From Myxococcales bacterium (GTDB taxonomy: Bacteria; Myxococcota_A; Bradymonadia; UBA7976; UBA1532): a stretch of 64,000 nt of DNA. The translations under genes and the position numbers were made by a program. How positions within the stretch are numbered: position 1 is the stretch's first letter; each line of letters opens with the position of its first letter. The stretch lies in NCBI GenBank assembly GCA_020633435.1, contig JACKDP010000007.1, positions 62,001-126,000 on the forward strand. The letters are read 5' to 3'. The notes under the pieces are model-generated. The model ran no database searches, had not been told where the DNA came from, and saw only the letters and a program-made list of their open reading frames with translations. Below, in pieces: positions 18,208 through 28,316 of this stretch.

Positions 18208-21200
18208 TCACATCCCCCGCCGGTACTGGCCGCCGACGGCGAAGAGCGCGTCGGTGATCTGCCCCAGGCTGCACGTCTTCACCGTCTCCATCAGCTCCGC
18301 GAAGACGTTGCCGCCGGCCTCGGCCACGCGCTGCAGGCGGGCCAGCGCCTGGGCGGCCCGCTCGCCGCCCCGGGCCTGGAAGGCCTCCACCCCCGCGATC
18401 TGGGCCTCCTTCTCCGCCTCGGTGGCGCGGATGAGCTCCACCTCCACCACCCCGGCGGGGGCGTGCTCGGGCAGGAAGGTGTTGACCCCGATGATGGGCA
18501 GCTCGCCGGACTGCTTCTTCTGCTCGTAGAAGAGGCTCTCCTCCTGGATGCGCCCGCGCTGGTACATGACCTCCATGGCCCCAGCACGCCGCCGCGCTCG
18601 GTGAGCCGGTCGAACTCGGCCAGCACGGCCTCCTCCACCACGTCCGTGAGCGCGTCGAGGAAGTAGCTGCCCTGGAAGGGGTTCTCGTTCTTCGTCAGGC
18701 CCAGCTCGCGGTTGATGATGAGCTGGATGGCCAGCGCGCGGCGGACGGAGGCCTCCGTCGGCGTGGTGATGGCCTCGTCGAAGGCGTTGGTGTGCAGGCT
18801 GTTGCAGTTGTCGGTGATGGCGTAGAGGGCCTGCAGCGTGGTGCGGATGTCGTTGAAGTCGATCTCCTGGGCGTGCAGGGACCGGCCCGACGTCTGGATG
18901 TGGTACTTCAGCTTCTGGCTGCGCTCGTCGGCCCCGTAGAGCTCGCGCAGGGCCACCGCCCAGATGCGGCGCGCCACCCGCCCGATGACGGCGTACTCGG
19001 CGTCGATGCCATTGCTGAAGAAAAACGAGAGGTTGGGGGCGAAGGCGTCGGCGTCCATGCCCCGGGCCCGGTAGTACTCCACGTAGGTGAAGCCGTTGGC
19101 CAGGGTGAACGCGAGCTGGGTGATGGGGTTCGCCCCGGCCTCGGCGATGTGATAGCCGCTGATGCTCACCGAGTAGAAGTTCCGCACCTGCTCTTCGATG
19201 AAGTACTGCTGGATGTCGCCCATGAGCTTCAGGGCGAACTCCGTGCTGAAGATGCAGGTGTTCTGGGCCTGGTCCTCCTTGAGGATGTCGGCCTGGACGG
19301 TGCCGCGCACCGTGGCGAGGGCGCGGGCCTTCACCTCGGCGTACTCGGCGGCGTCGAGGAGCTGATCGCCGCTCACCCCCAGCAGGCCCAGGCCGCGGCC
19401 GTCGTGGCCCGGGGGCAGCTCGTCGCGGTAGGTCGGGGGCGCCCCGCCCGTGAGGGCGGCGATGGTCTCCTGGGCGGCGGCCCAGCGGCCCGTCTCCCGC
19501 AGCCGCGTCTCGACGGCCTGGTCGATGGCCGTGTTGAGGAACATGGCCAGCAGCATGGGCGCGGGGCCGTTGATCGTCATCGAGACGCTGGTGCTCGGGG
19601 CCAGCAGATCGAAGCCCGAGTACAGGCGCTTGGCGTCGTCCAGCGTGGCGACGCTCACGCCGCTGTTGCCGACCTTGCCGTAGATGTCAGGCCGCCGGGC
19701 CGGATCGCGGCCGTACAGCGTCACCGAGTCGAACGCCGTCGACAGGCGCGCGGCGGCCTGGCCCTGGGAGACGTAGTGGAAGCGCCGGTTCGTCCGCTCG
19801 GGGTGGCCCTCGCCGGCGAACATGCGGGTGGGATCCTCGCCCTGCCGCTTGAACGGGAAGACGCCGGCCGTGAACGGGAAGGCGCCGGGCACGTTCTCCA
19901 GCCGCCGCCACCGCAGCAGCGTGCCCCAGTCCTCGGTGGCGGGCAGGGCCACCTTGGGCAGCGCCGTGCCGCTGAGGGTGGTGGTGTGGTTGGCCACCCG
20001 GAACTCGCGGCCCCGCACGGTGTAGCGGTACTCGTCGCCGGTGTACGCGGCGCGCAGGGCGGGCACCTCGGCCAGCAGGGCGCGGCTCTCGGGGGCCAGC
20101 GCGTCGAGGGCCTCGTGGTAGAGCGCGCGCAGCCGGCGGATGGCCTCGTCCTCGGCGGCCACGAGCGCGGCGTCGGGGTAGCGGGCCGCCAGCCCGGCGG
20201 GGGTGGCGTCCCCCAGGGCGGCCAGGGCGCGGCGCAGCCCGTCGGCCCGGGCGGCCGTGGCCACCTCGGCGGCCGTCTGCCGGTGCCAGCCCCGCACGGC
20301 GTCGGCCACCTCCGACAGGTACCGCTCGCGCCGCGGCGGCACCACGACGGGCATGTCGAGGGCCCGCTCGGGCAGGGGCCCCGGCGTCCAGTCCCCGCCC
20401 GTCCGCTCGCCGAGCAGCGTCACGAGGCCCGCGAACAGGGCGTCCACCCCGGGATCCCCGAAGCGGCTGGCCATGCAGCGGTAGACCGGCATGGTGGCGG
20501 GATCGGCGTGGAAGGCCCCGCGGTTGCGCTGCACCTGCTTGGCGACGTAGCGCCAGGCGTCCTCGGCCCCCCGCTTGTCGGCCTTGTTCAGCGCCACCAC
20601 GTCGGCGTGATCGAGCATGTCGATCTTCTCGAGCTGGCTGGGCGCGCCGAACTCGGGCGTCATCACGTACAGGGAAACATCAGCGAGATCGACCACTTCC
20701 GAGCCGCTCTGCCCGATGCCCGCGGTCTCCAGGATGACGAGATCGAAGCCGGCGTGGCCCAGCAGGGCCAGGGCGTCGCGCACCGCCGGCGACACCGCCG
20801 AGTTGGCCTGCCGCGTCGCCATCGAGCGCATGAACACGCGCGCGTCGCCGATGGCGTTCATGCGGATGCGATCGCCGAAGCAGGGCCCCGCCCGTCTTGC
20901 GGCGCGAGGGATCCACCGAGAGCACCGCGAAGCGGCGGTCGGGGAACCGGGCCAGCAGCCGGCGGATGAGCTCGTCGGTCAGGGACGACTTGCCCGCGCC
21001 GCCCACGCCGGTGATGCCCAGGATGGGGGCGCCGCGCCCCGTGGGCACGTCGACGGGGCGCCGCTGGCGTGGGCCGCCTCGAGGGCGCTCAGCGCGCGGG
21101 CCAGATCGGCGGGCGTGGCGAGGGTGGCCGGCCGCGTCGGGGGATCGCGGCGCGCCGCCGCCATCATCGCCCGGATCATGCCCTGCAGGCCCAGCCGCCG

Positions 21201-21572
21201 GCCGTCCTCCACCGAGTAGATCTTCGCGACGCCCCGGCTCTCCAGCAGCGCGATCTCCTTGTCGGTGATGGTGCCGCCGCCGCCGCCGAAGACCTTGATG
21301 TCGGGGCGGCCGGCGTCGCGCAGCCGCTCGACCATGTACGTGAAGAACTCGATGTGCCCGCCCTGGTACGACGACACGGCGATGCCGTGGGCGTCCTCCT
21401 CCACGGCCGCGTCGACGATGGCCTGCACCGACCGGTCATGGCCCAGGTGGATGACCTCGGCGCCCTCGGCCTGCAGGATGCGGCGCATGATGTTGATGGA
21501 GGCGTCATGGCCGTCGAAGAGGCTGGCGGCGGTCACGAAGCGGAGCGGCAGGGCGTTTCGGATCTCGTTCAT
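18208..21572 (-). CDS. icmF: Fused isobutyryl-CoA mutase IcmF (B12 domain, G-protein chaperone, mutase), apparent frameshifts
   Basis: IcmF interconverts isobutyryl-CoA and butyryl-CoA with adenosylcobalamin. The N-terminal B12-binding domain has FDGHDASINIMRRIL and AVSSYQGGHIEFF. A MeaI/ArgK-type GTPase domain follows (Walker A GVGGAGKSS, then LSVDPSRRKTGGALL, later NKADKRG), then the acyl-CoA mutase domain (ISGYHIAEAGANPITQLAFT, NSLHTNAFDEAITTPTEAS, ENPFQGSYF). The domain order and length of about 1,120 codons are those of the family. Three frame breaks at about 21056, 20879 and 18581 are repaired exactly by restoring one C, removing one T and restoring one G. The enzyme is therefore probably intact in the cell. 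Start: ATG after AGAAGGCCCC. Confidence 0.85.
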
Positions 21573-21613
21573 GGGGCCTTCTGGAGCGGCGGCGCGCCGC
21601 ACTCTAGCACACG

Positions 21614-22573
21614 TCAGCCCAGCCGCTCGTGGTCGACGCCCAGCAGCGAGACGGCCGCCGGGCGCAGGCGGAACGTCGCCGGCAGCCGGCCGGGGGCCTC
21701 GCCGTCCACGTCCATGTAGGCCGGCAGCTCGTCGGCGGGCGTCGCCACCACCTCGCGGCCGCGGTGCACCGTCAGCCCGAGCCGGCGGATGTGCCCGCCC
21801 GAGTAGAGCGACGGCATGATCCACAGCGCCTTGAACAGGCCCAGGGCGGGGATGAGGCAGACGTCGAAGAGGCCGTCGTCGGGCTGCGCGTCGGGGGCGA
21901 AGCACATGCCGCCGCCGGCCCACCGGCCGTTGGCGACCACCACCATGAAGAGGCGCTGGGTGCCCACCTCCTGCCCGTCCACGGTGACGCGGACGCGGGG
22001 GGGCCGGAAGGTGAGGAAGGCCCGCAGGGTGCACCAGAGGAAGCTGAGCTTGCCGCCGAGCCGCTTGCTGGAGGCGTTCACCAGGCGGTCCACCAGGCCG
22101 CTCATGCCAGCGGAGGCCAGGTTCAGGAAGACGCGCTGGTAGGCGGTGCCGTCGTCGGCGACGCACGTCACCTCGCCCACGTCCACGCGGCTCGCCAGGG
22201 CGGCAGGGAGGGCGGCGGCGCTCTCCAGCAACGTCCCGGAGTTCTTGAGGATTCGCCGGAAGTCGCCCCCCGTCCCCGCGTGCAGGATGCCCAGGGCGGC
22301 GGACGAGCCCGCGTCCAGCAGGCCCGCGGCCACCTCGCCGTGGGTGCCATCGCCGCCCAGCGAGACGACCACGGCCGCCCCGCCCGCGGCGGCCTCGGCG
22401 GCCAGCGTCCGGGCGTGGCCGGCGGCCTCGGTGAAGACGTAGCGCACGGCGCCGAGCCGGGCGGTGAGCGCCGGCTCGAGGCGCGCCCACTCCCGCCCGA
22501 TGCGGCCCCCACGGGCGGCGGGGTTGACGACGACGACGACGCGGGTGGCATCCCAGCTCATGGCGGCGAGCAT
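21614..22573 (-). CDS. Diacylglycerol kinase-like lipid kinase
   Basis: The 319-residue protein belongs to the DAGK catalytic family (YegS/DgkB type). It has NPAARGG at the N-terminus, the nucleotide-binding VSLGGDGTHGEVAAGLL motif at about residue 70, and the C-terminal YMDVDGEAP/LRPAAVSLLG elements. These kinases phosphorylate diacylglycerol or sphingoid-like lipids with ATP at the membrane; the exact substrate is unknown. Two start codons are possible, the ATG used here and one four codons later; neither has a strong ribosome site. The gene lies seven bases after the CAP-domain gene and 41 before IcmF. Confidence 0.88.
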   Translation of the reverse strand: MLAAMSWDATRVVVVVNPAARGGRIGREWARLEPALTARLGAVRYVFTEAAGHARTLAAEAAAGGAAVVVSLGGDGTHGEVAAGLLDAGSSAALGILHAGTGGDFRRILKNSGTLLESAAALPAALASRVDVGEVTCVADDGTAYQRVFLNLASAGMSGLVDRLVNASSKRLGGKLSFLWCTLRAFLTFRPPRVRVTVDGQEVGTQRLFMVVVANGRWAGGGMCFAPDAQPDDGLFDVCLIPALGLFKALWIMPSLYSGGHIRRLGLTVHRGREVVATPADELPAYMDVDGEAPGRLPATFRLRPAAVSLLGVDHERLG

Positions 22574-22580
22574 ACCCCCA

Positions 22581-24173
22581 TCAGCGCGCCAGCAGGATGA
22601 CGATGCGCAGCTCGCCCGTCGCCTCGTCCTGGCGGATGCCGATGCCCACCTGCCCGAACTCGTCGGCCAGCAGGCCCCCCTCGGGCACGAACTGCCCGAG
22701 CAGGCCCATGCGCCCCACCCAGGCCGAGACCTTGCCCGACAGGCGCAGGGCCCCCGCGGCGTCCAGGGCGTGCTGCGGCGTCGGGCGCTCGCGATCGGCC
22801 TCGGCCTGCGCCACCCGCTCCAGCCGCGCCTGCCGGCGCAGGCGGCCCGCCCCCGCCTCCTCCCGGGCCGCCCCGAGCCGGGCCAGCAGCGTCGCGCGGG
22901 CCTCGGCGGGATCGTCGATGATCGGCCGCGGGGTGGCGAAGAGCTGGGTGACGTACCACTGCTCGGCGTCGCGGGTGGCGCCCAGGCCGACGTGGGTGAA
23001 GTCGGTGGAGAGCAGGTTGCGGCGGTGGCCGAGGCTGCGCATCAGGCCGGCCTCCGCGTCGGCCAGGCTCTTGTTGTAGGCCACGTTCTCGCCGCTGGCC
23101 GCCGCGGCGTAGTCGGCGGCCGCCAGGCGGTCGGCGGGCAGGCCGGTGGTCGGGGAGCGGTGGCCGACGAAGCCGCTGGCCTGCATGTCGGCGCAGTGGG
23201 CCTGGGCGATGGCGTCCAGGCGGGCGTCGCGGGCGAGGGGAGGCAGGCCGAAGCGCTCGCGGTCGGCGTTGAGCAGCCGGGCGGCGTGGCCGGCGGGATC
23301 CGCGGCCGGATCGGCGGCGGGCCAGACCGTCTCCAGGTGGTCGGGCACGGGCTCGTCGACGTGGAACGTGAGCTGCGTCAGGGGCGTGGGGCCGGCGGCG
23401 CCCACGGCGATGAGCTCCGCCACCACGGTCCCGGGCTCGTCGGCGGGCACGGTGGCCTCGAAGCGGTCGCCCTGCACCCGCACCGGCACGTCCACGAAGC
23501 GCTCGTCGGGGCCCTGCACCACCAGCTCGGGGTCGGTGTGGCCGGGCAGCAGGCGGCCCGACAGGCGGATGGGCCGGCCGGCCGCGTGGTGGCGACCGAT
23601 GGGCGTGAGCGTGTGGGTGGGGCGGGCCAGCAGGACGGCGATGATGCGCCCCGGGCCGTCCCCCAGGCGGAAGGCCTCGCCCACGCCGACGAGCCACGGG
23701 CCCGACTCGGCGCGCAGGTGGGTGGCCACCGCGTCGGCGATGGCGGCGTCGCCCTGCTCGGTGGTGGCCACGATGGCCTGGCGCACGCCCCAGGCCGACA
23801 CGCCCGCCGCGTCGAGGAAGAAGGCCAGCACGTCGCTCTGCGCCAGGGCGCCCTCGGCGGCGTAGAAGGCGGCCAGCTCGCGGGCGGCGCGGCCCAGGCC
23901 CGGATCCCAGCGCACACCGGTGCGGCCGACGAGGGGGGCGAGGGCGGCGTCGGCCTCCCCGGGGCGCGCCTCGCCGTAGCCCGCGACGGGGGGCTCCACC
24001 AGCGTGACGTGCAGCGGGGTGCCCGGCCGGGGGGCGGCGGCGGGCCTGGGGGCGCGCGCCACGGGCTCGCCGGCCACCGTCGGGGCGGCCGGCGGGGGGC
24101 CCCCGGGCGGGCGCAGCAGCAGGAGGCCGAGGCCCGCGACGATCAGCAACGCGAGCAGCAGGACGACGCGCAT
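22581..24173 (-). CDS. CAP/SCP-domain secreted protein
   Basis: The 530-residue protein starts with an uncleaved or signal-like helix (VVLLLALLIVAGLGLLLL). The central 270 residues are unrecognised apart from a beta-rich segment. The C-terminal region is a CAP (cysteine-rich secretory protein/PR-1) domain: LLNADRERFGLPPL, HCADMQASGFVGH, SGENVAYN, MRSLGHRRNLL and HVGLG. The two His and the Glu of the CAP cavity are present. About 130 further residues follow the CAP fold. Bacterial CAP proteins are extracellular with varied or unknown activity. A GCCCCGC/GCGGGGC hairpin (24184-24201) sits just upstream of the ATG and could mask translation. Confidence 0.85.
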   Translation of the reverse strand: MRVVLLLALLIVAGLGLLLLRPPGGPPPAAPTVAGEPVARAPRPAAAPRPGTPLHVTLVEPPVAGYGEARPGEADAALAPLVGRTGVRWDPGLGRAARELAAFYAAEGALAQSDVLAFFLDAAGVSAWGVRQAIVATTEQGDAAIADAVATHLRAESGPWLVGVGEAFRLGDGPGRIIAVLLARPTHTLTPIGRHHAAGRPIRLSGRLLPGHTDPELVVQGPDERFVDVPVRVQGDRFEATVPADEPGTVVAELIAVGAAGPTPLTQLTFHVDEPVPDHLETVWPAADPAADPAGHAARLLNADRERFGLPPLARDARLDAIAQAHCADMQASGFVGHRSPTTGLPADRLAAADYAAAASGENVAYNKSLADAEAGLMRSLGHRRNLLSTDFTHVGLGATRDAEQWYVTQLFATPRPIIDDPAEARATLLARLGAAREEAGAGRLRRQARLERVAQAEADRERPTPQHALDAAGALRLSGKVSAWVGRMGLLGQFVPEGGLLADEFGQVGIGIRQDEATGELRIVILLAR

Positions 24174-24314
24174 GGTCCACCGTGCCCCGCCGGAGCGGGG
24201 CCCGTCCATAGAGAATCCGGGAGGTTGGCCGAGCGACTTGACCCGCGACCCCCGACCCCGGTGAGGGTGCGCCCGGATCTGCGCGCCTGGCGGGGGCTGG
24301 GCGGGGGAGAAAAG

Positions 24315-27300
24315 ATGAAGCGCTACGGATGGTTGCTGGGCCTGCTCGTGCTGGCCGGCTGTGATGACGAGGAGCCCTCGGGCGCCACCCCGGACGCGGC
24401 CGTGCGCGACGCGGCCTTCGGCGGGCGCGACTTCAGCGTGCGCGACGCGGCCGTCGTCGACCAGGGCACGCCGGGCTGCGCGCGCAACGAGGACTGCGGC
24501 GAGAACGAGGTCTGCGTCAACGGCGAGTGCCTCGACGAGCGCCCCATGCCCGAGTGCCTGCGCGACGAGGACTGCGAGGCCGGTCAGGTCTGCGGCCAGG
24601 GCGCCTGCATCGAGGGCCCCGAGTGCGTCGAGGACGCCGACTGCGGGAACGGCCGCGCCTGCGAGGGCGGCACCTGCGTCGAGGCCCCGCCGCCCCCCGA
24701 CTGCGTCGAGGACGCCGACTGCGCCAACGGCCAGGTCTGCCGGGCCGGCGCCTGCGTGGACGGCCCGCCGCCCCCCGACTGCGTGCGCGACGCCGACTGC
24801 GGCGCGGGCCGCGTCTGCGAGGCCGGCGCCTGCGTCGAGGCCCCGCCGCCCCCCGACTGCGTCCAGGACGCCGACTGCCCGGCCGGCCAGACCTGCCAGG
24901 CCGGCGCCTGCGTCGCCCCGCCCCCCGAGTGCCGGGGCAACGCCGACTGCGGCGCGGGCCGCATCTGCGTGAACGGCGCCTGCGAGGACGCCCCCCCGCC
25001 CCCGGCCTGCCAGGCCAACGCCGACTGCGGCCCGGGCGAGATCTGCGTCGATGGCGTCTGCGAGCTGGCCCCGCCGCCGGCCTGCGACGCCGACGCCGAC
25101 TGCCCCCCCGGCCTCGCCTGCGTGGCCGGCGTCTGCCGGGCCGTGGCCGGGGACTGCGGCGACGCCGTGCGCGTCGGCTTCGGCCCCACCCCCGGCACCA
25201 CCCTGGGCGCCGGCAACGGCTTCTCGGGGAGCTGCGGCGGCGAGGACGGCCCGGACGCCGTCTTCGAGCTGGCCCTCGACCAGGCCGGCGTGGTCTGCGT
25301 CGACACCTTCAACGCCGACTTCGACACCGTGCTCTACGCCCGCACCGGCGACTGCGTGGCCGGCGCCGAGCTGGACTGCAACGACGACTCCGATCTCATC
25401 GCGGGGCTGCAGTCCTCCATCGAGATCGAGGTGCGCGACGCCGCCCCGGTGTTCGTCTTCGTGGATGGCTTCGACGTCGAGGCCGGTGACTTCGTGCTGA
25501 ACGTGACGGCCGGCCCCTGCGGCGGCGGCCCCGTCGACTGCCTGGACGACGCCGACTGCGGCGCCGGCGAGGTCTGCATCGCGGGGGCCTGCCAGCCCGA
25601 CGTGCCCCCCGCCTGCGCGGACGATTTCGACTGTGATCTCGGGGAGATCTGCGTCGCTGGCGCCTGCCAGCCCGACGCCGCCCCCTGCGTGGACGACCTG
25701 GACTGCGACCTGGGCGAGATCTGCGTCGCCGGGGCCTGCGTGGTCGACGGCGGCGGCGCGGCCTGCGACGCCGAGGTGGCCCTCGTCAACGGCGAGGCCC
25801 GCGGCAGCACCGTCGGCGCCCCCGCCGCGGATCGTGGGAGCTGCGGCGGCGCGGGCGAGGAGATCGCCCACACCTTCGTCGCCCCCGCCGCCGGCACCTT
25901 CTGCGCCCGGACGGAGGGCTCGGACTACGACACCGTCGTGTACGTCCGCACCGACTGCGCCGACGCCGCCAGCGAGCTCGGCTGCAACGACGACGCGGAC
26001 GGCACCCTGCAGTCGGCCGTGGAGTTCGAGGCCGAGGCCGGCGCCACCTACCACGTCTTCGTCGACGGCTTCGCCGGCGCGGGCGACTACGTCCTGACCG
26101 TGACCCCCGGCGTCTGCGAGGGCCCGGCCCCCGACTGCTTCAACGACTTCGACTGCGCCGCCGACGAGCTCTGCGTGGACGGCGTCTGCGTGCCCGACGC
26201 CCCGGCCGACTGCCTCGACGACGCCGACTGCCCCGCGGGCGAGATCTGCGTGGCCGGCGCCTGCGCCATCGCGGCCGGCGGCACCTGCGACGCGCCCTTC
26301 ATCGTCGAGGCCTTCGGCGAGACCCAGGGCACCCTCGCCGGCGACAGCGGCGCGGTGGGCTCCTGCGGCGGCAACGGCCCCGAGGCCGTCTACGCCTTCG
26401 CCGTCGACGCGCCGGGCGAGCTCTGCCTGAGCACGGCCGGCTCCCCCATCGACACCGTGCTCTACGTCCGCGCGGGTGACTGCCTGGATGGCGCGGCCGA
26501 GCTGGACTGCAGCGACGACGCCGTGGGCCTGACCTCCGAGATCAGCCTGCCCGTCGAGGCGGACGTGACCTACTTCGTCTTCGTCGACAGCTTCCGCGTC
26601 GAGGGCGGCGACTACGTCCTCTCCGTCACCGATGGGCCCTGCGGCGGCCCGCCCCCGGCCTGCGTCGAGAACGCCGACTGCGCCGCGGGCGAGATCTGCC
26701 AGGCCGGCGCCTGCGTGCCGGCTGGCGACATCGGCACCTGCGACGCCCCCATCCCGGTGGAGGCCTTCGGCCCCGTCGACGGCACCACCATCGGCGCCGG
26801 CAGCGTCGCCGTCGGCAGCTGCGGCGGCAACGGCCCCGAGGCCGTGCACGCCCTCGTCGTCGACGGCCCGGGCGAGGTCTGCATCAGCACCGCCGGCAGC
26901 GGCTTCGACACCGTGGTCCACGTCCGCGCCGGCGTCTGCGACGACGCCATGGCCGAGGTGGCCTGCAACGACGACGCGGTGGGCCTGCAGTCGGAGCTGA
27001 CCCTCGCCGTCGAGGGCGACGTCCCCTACTTCATCTTCGTGGACGGCTTCGCCGGCGCCGGCGACTACACCCTCACCATCACCCCCGGTCCCTGCGGCGA
27101 GGTCCCCCCGGCCTGCGTCGACGACGCGGACTGCGCCGCGGGCGAGATCTGCGAGGCCGGCGCCTGCGTCCCCGCCGCGGTGAACGGCACCTGCGACGCC
27201 CCCAACCCGGTCGCGGCCTTCGGCGAGCTGCGCGGCAGCACCAACGGCGCCCCGGCCGTCGCGGGCGCGAGCTGCGGTGGCGGCGCCACGGGCCCGGAGG

Positions 27301-28037
27301 CGGTCTACGTCTTCGCGCTCAACGGCCCCGGCGACGTCTGCGTGAGCACCGCGGGCAGCGCCTTCGACACCGTGCTGCATGTCCGGGCCGGCGACTGCGC
27401 CGACGCCGCGGGCGAGGTGGGCTGCAACGACGACGCGGGCGGCGGCCTGCAGTCGGAGCTCACCATCGCGGCCGAGGCCAACGTGCCCTACTTCGTGTTC
27501 GTGGATGGCTTCAACGGCGCCAACGGCGACTACGTCCTGACGATCACCCCCGGCGCCTGCGGCGCCGCGCCCCCGGCCTGCGCCGACGACGCGGACTGCG
27601 GCGCGGGCGAGACCTGCCAGGCCGGCGTCTGCGTGGCGGCGCCGGTGGGCGACGGCACCTGCGACTCCCCCATCGGCATCGAGGCCCTCGGCGCCCTCAA
27701 CGGCGCCACCGACGGCGTGGGCGTCGAGGGTGGCTCCTGCGGTGGTGGCCCGGCCAGCCCCGAGGCGGTCTACGCGTTCGCCGTCGACCAGGCCACGCCC
27801 ATCTGCCTCACCACGGCCGGCTCCGACTTCGACACGGTGCTCTACGTGCGCACCGACTGCGGCGACCCCGCCAGCGAGGTGGCCTGCAACGACGACGCGG
27901 TGGGCCTGACCTCCCAGGTGGACGTGCTCGCCGAGCCCGACCAGGTGTACTTCGTCTTCGTCGACGGCTTCACCGGGGCCGTCAGCACCAACAACGGGGA
28001 CTACGTCCTCAACGTCAGCGTCGGGCCCTGCCCCTGA
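24315..28037 (+). CDS. Large lipoprotein with Cys-rich repeats and six PPC-like beta domains
   Basis: The 1240-residue protein is a lipoprotein (LLGLLVLAGCDD). Residues about 55-280 hold roughly nine short modules with the pattern C-x4-DC-x2-G-x2-C-x2-G-x-C separated by Pro runs. The rest is six beta-sandwich repeats resembling the bacterial pre-peptidase C-terminal (PPC) domain, each with SCGG near the start, FDTVLYxR, then CNDD and FVFVDGF, with one to three Cys modules between them. The Asp-rich loops suggest calcium. Such proteins are surface-exposed binders; no enzyme domain is visible, so adhesion is inference. The ATG has GGGGGAGAAAAG upstream. A TTGACC at 24238-24243 may be the -35. 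Confidence 0.8.
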   Translation: MKRYGWLLGLLVLAGCDDEEPSGATPDAAVRDAAFGGRDFSVRDAAVVDQGTPGCARNEDCGENEVCVNGECLDERPMPECLRDEDCEAGQVCGQGACIEGPECVEDADCGNGRACEGGTCVEAPPPPDCVEDADCANGQVCRAGACVDGPPPPDCVRDADCGAGRVCEAGACVEAPPPPDCVQDADCPAGQTCQAGACVAPPPECRGNADCGAGRICVNGACEDAPPPPACQANADCGPGEICVDGVCELAPPPACDADADCPPGLACVAGVCRAVAGDCGDAVRVGFGPTPGTTLGAGNGFSGSCGGEDGPDAVFELALDQAGVVCVDTFNADFDTVLYARTGDCVAGAELDCNDDSDLIAGLQSSIEIEVRDAAPVFVFVDGFDVEAGDFVLNVTAGPCGGGPVDCLDDADCGAGEVCIAGACQPDVPPACADDFDCDLGEICVAGACQPDAAPCVDDLDCDLGEICVAGACVVDGGGAACDAEVALVNGEARGSTVGAPAADRGSCGGAGEEIAHTFVAPAAGTFCARTEGSDYDTVVYVRTDCADAASELGCNDDADGTLQSAVEFEAEAGATYHVFVDGFAGAGDYVLTVTPGVCEGPAPDCFNDFDCAADELCVDGVCVPDAPADCLDDADCPAGEICVAGACAIAAGGTCDAPFIVEAFGETQGTLAGDSGAVGSCGGNGPEAVYAFAVDAPGELCLSTAGSPIDTVLYVRAGDCLDGAAELDCSDDAVGLTSEISLPVEADVTYFVFVDSFRVEGGDYVLSVTDGPCGGPPPACVENADCAAGEICQAGACVPAGDIGTCDAPIPVEAFGPVDGTTIGAGSVAVGSCGGNGPEAVHALVVDGPGEVCISTAGSGFDTVVHVRAGVCDDAMAEVACNDDAVGLQSELTLAVEGDVPYFIFVDGFAGAGDYTLTITPGPCGEVPPACVDDADCAAGEICEAGACVPAAVNGTCDAPNPVAAFGELRGSTNGAPAVAGASCGGGATGPEAVYVFALNGPGDVCVSTAGSAFDTVLHVRAGDCADAAGEVGCNDDAGGGLQSELTIAAEANVPYFVFVDGFNGANGDYVLTITPGACGAAPPACADDADCGAGETCQAGVCVAAPVGDGTCDSPIGIEALGALNGATDGVGVEGGSCGGGPASPEAVYAFAVDQATPICLTTAGSDFDTVLYVRTDCGDPASEVACNDDAVGLTSQVDVLAEPDQVYFVFVDGFTGAVSTNNGDYVLNVSVGPCP

Positions 28038-28039
28038 CC

Positions 28040-28195
28040 TCAGCGACCCAGGCCGCGCTCCGGACGGGGCGCCGGCCGGGCCGACTTCAGGCGCTCCGCG
28101 CGCTCGAGGCGGCTGCGCTCGCCCCCCCGCCGCCCGCTCAACTGCTTCACCCGACCACCCGGCAGCTCGATCCACGTCCGTCCGCTCGCCATCAT
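28040..28195 (-). CDS. Very small basic protein
   Basis: This 51-residue product (MMASGRTWIELPGGRVKQLS, then an Arg-rich tail) is too short for family recognition. Support comes from a GGAG ribosome site eight bases before the ATG, in-frame high-GC third positions, and a position that fits exactly between the stop of the large lipoprotein and the next gene. It could bind nucleic acid through its Arg-rich tail. A chance frame cannot be excluded. Confidence 0.4.
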   Translation of the reverse strand: MMASGRTWIELPGGRVKQLSGRRGGERSRLERAERLKSARPAPRPERGLGR

Positions 28196-28316
28196 CCATC
28201 TCCGTGAGAGGCCTGGAGCGGTCAGGCAGGCCGCCTGACCGCCGGCGTGAGGTCCGTGGAGGGCAACCCGCGGCGCCCGGGCGTCCATGCCCGCGCGCGA
28301 CACTTTTTTCGGGGGG

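Noticed and set aside
24174..28199. Long antisense open frame opposite the Cys-rich lipoprotein
   Set aside because: It only mirrors the codon repeats of the real gene (Val/Ala/Gly/Asp-rich) and continues into the CAP gene frame by chance; the plus-strand frame has a signal peptide and conserved cysteines.
28285..28310. GGGC/GCCC hairpin followed by six T as a terminator of the large lipoprotein gene
   Set aside because: The stem is only four to five bases and lies 250 bases past the stop beyond an antisense gene; it is too weak to call.
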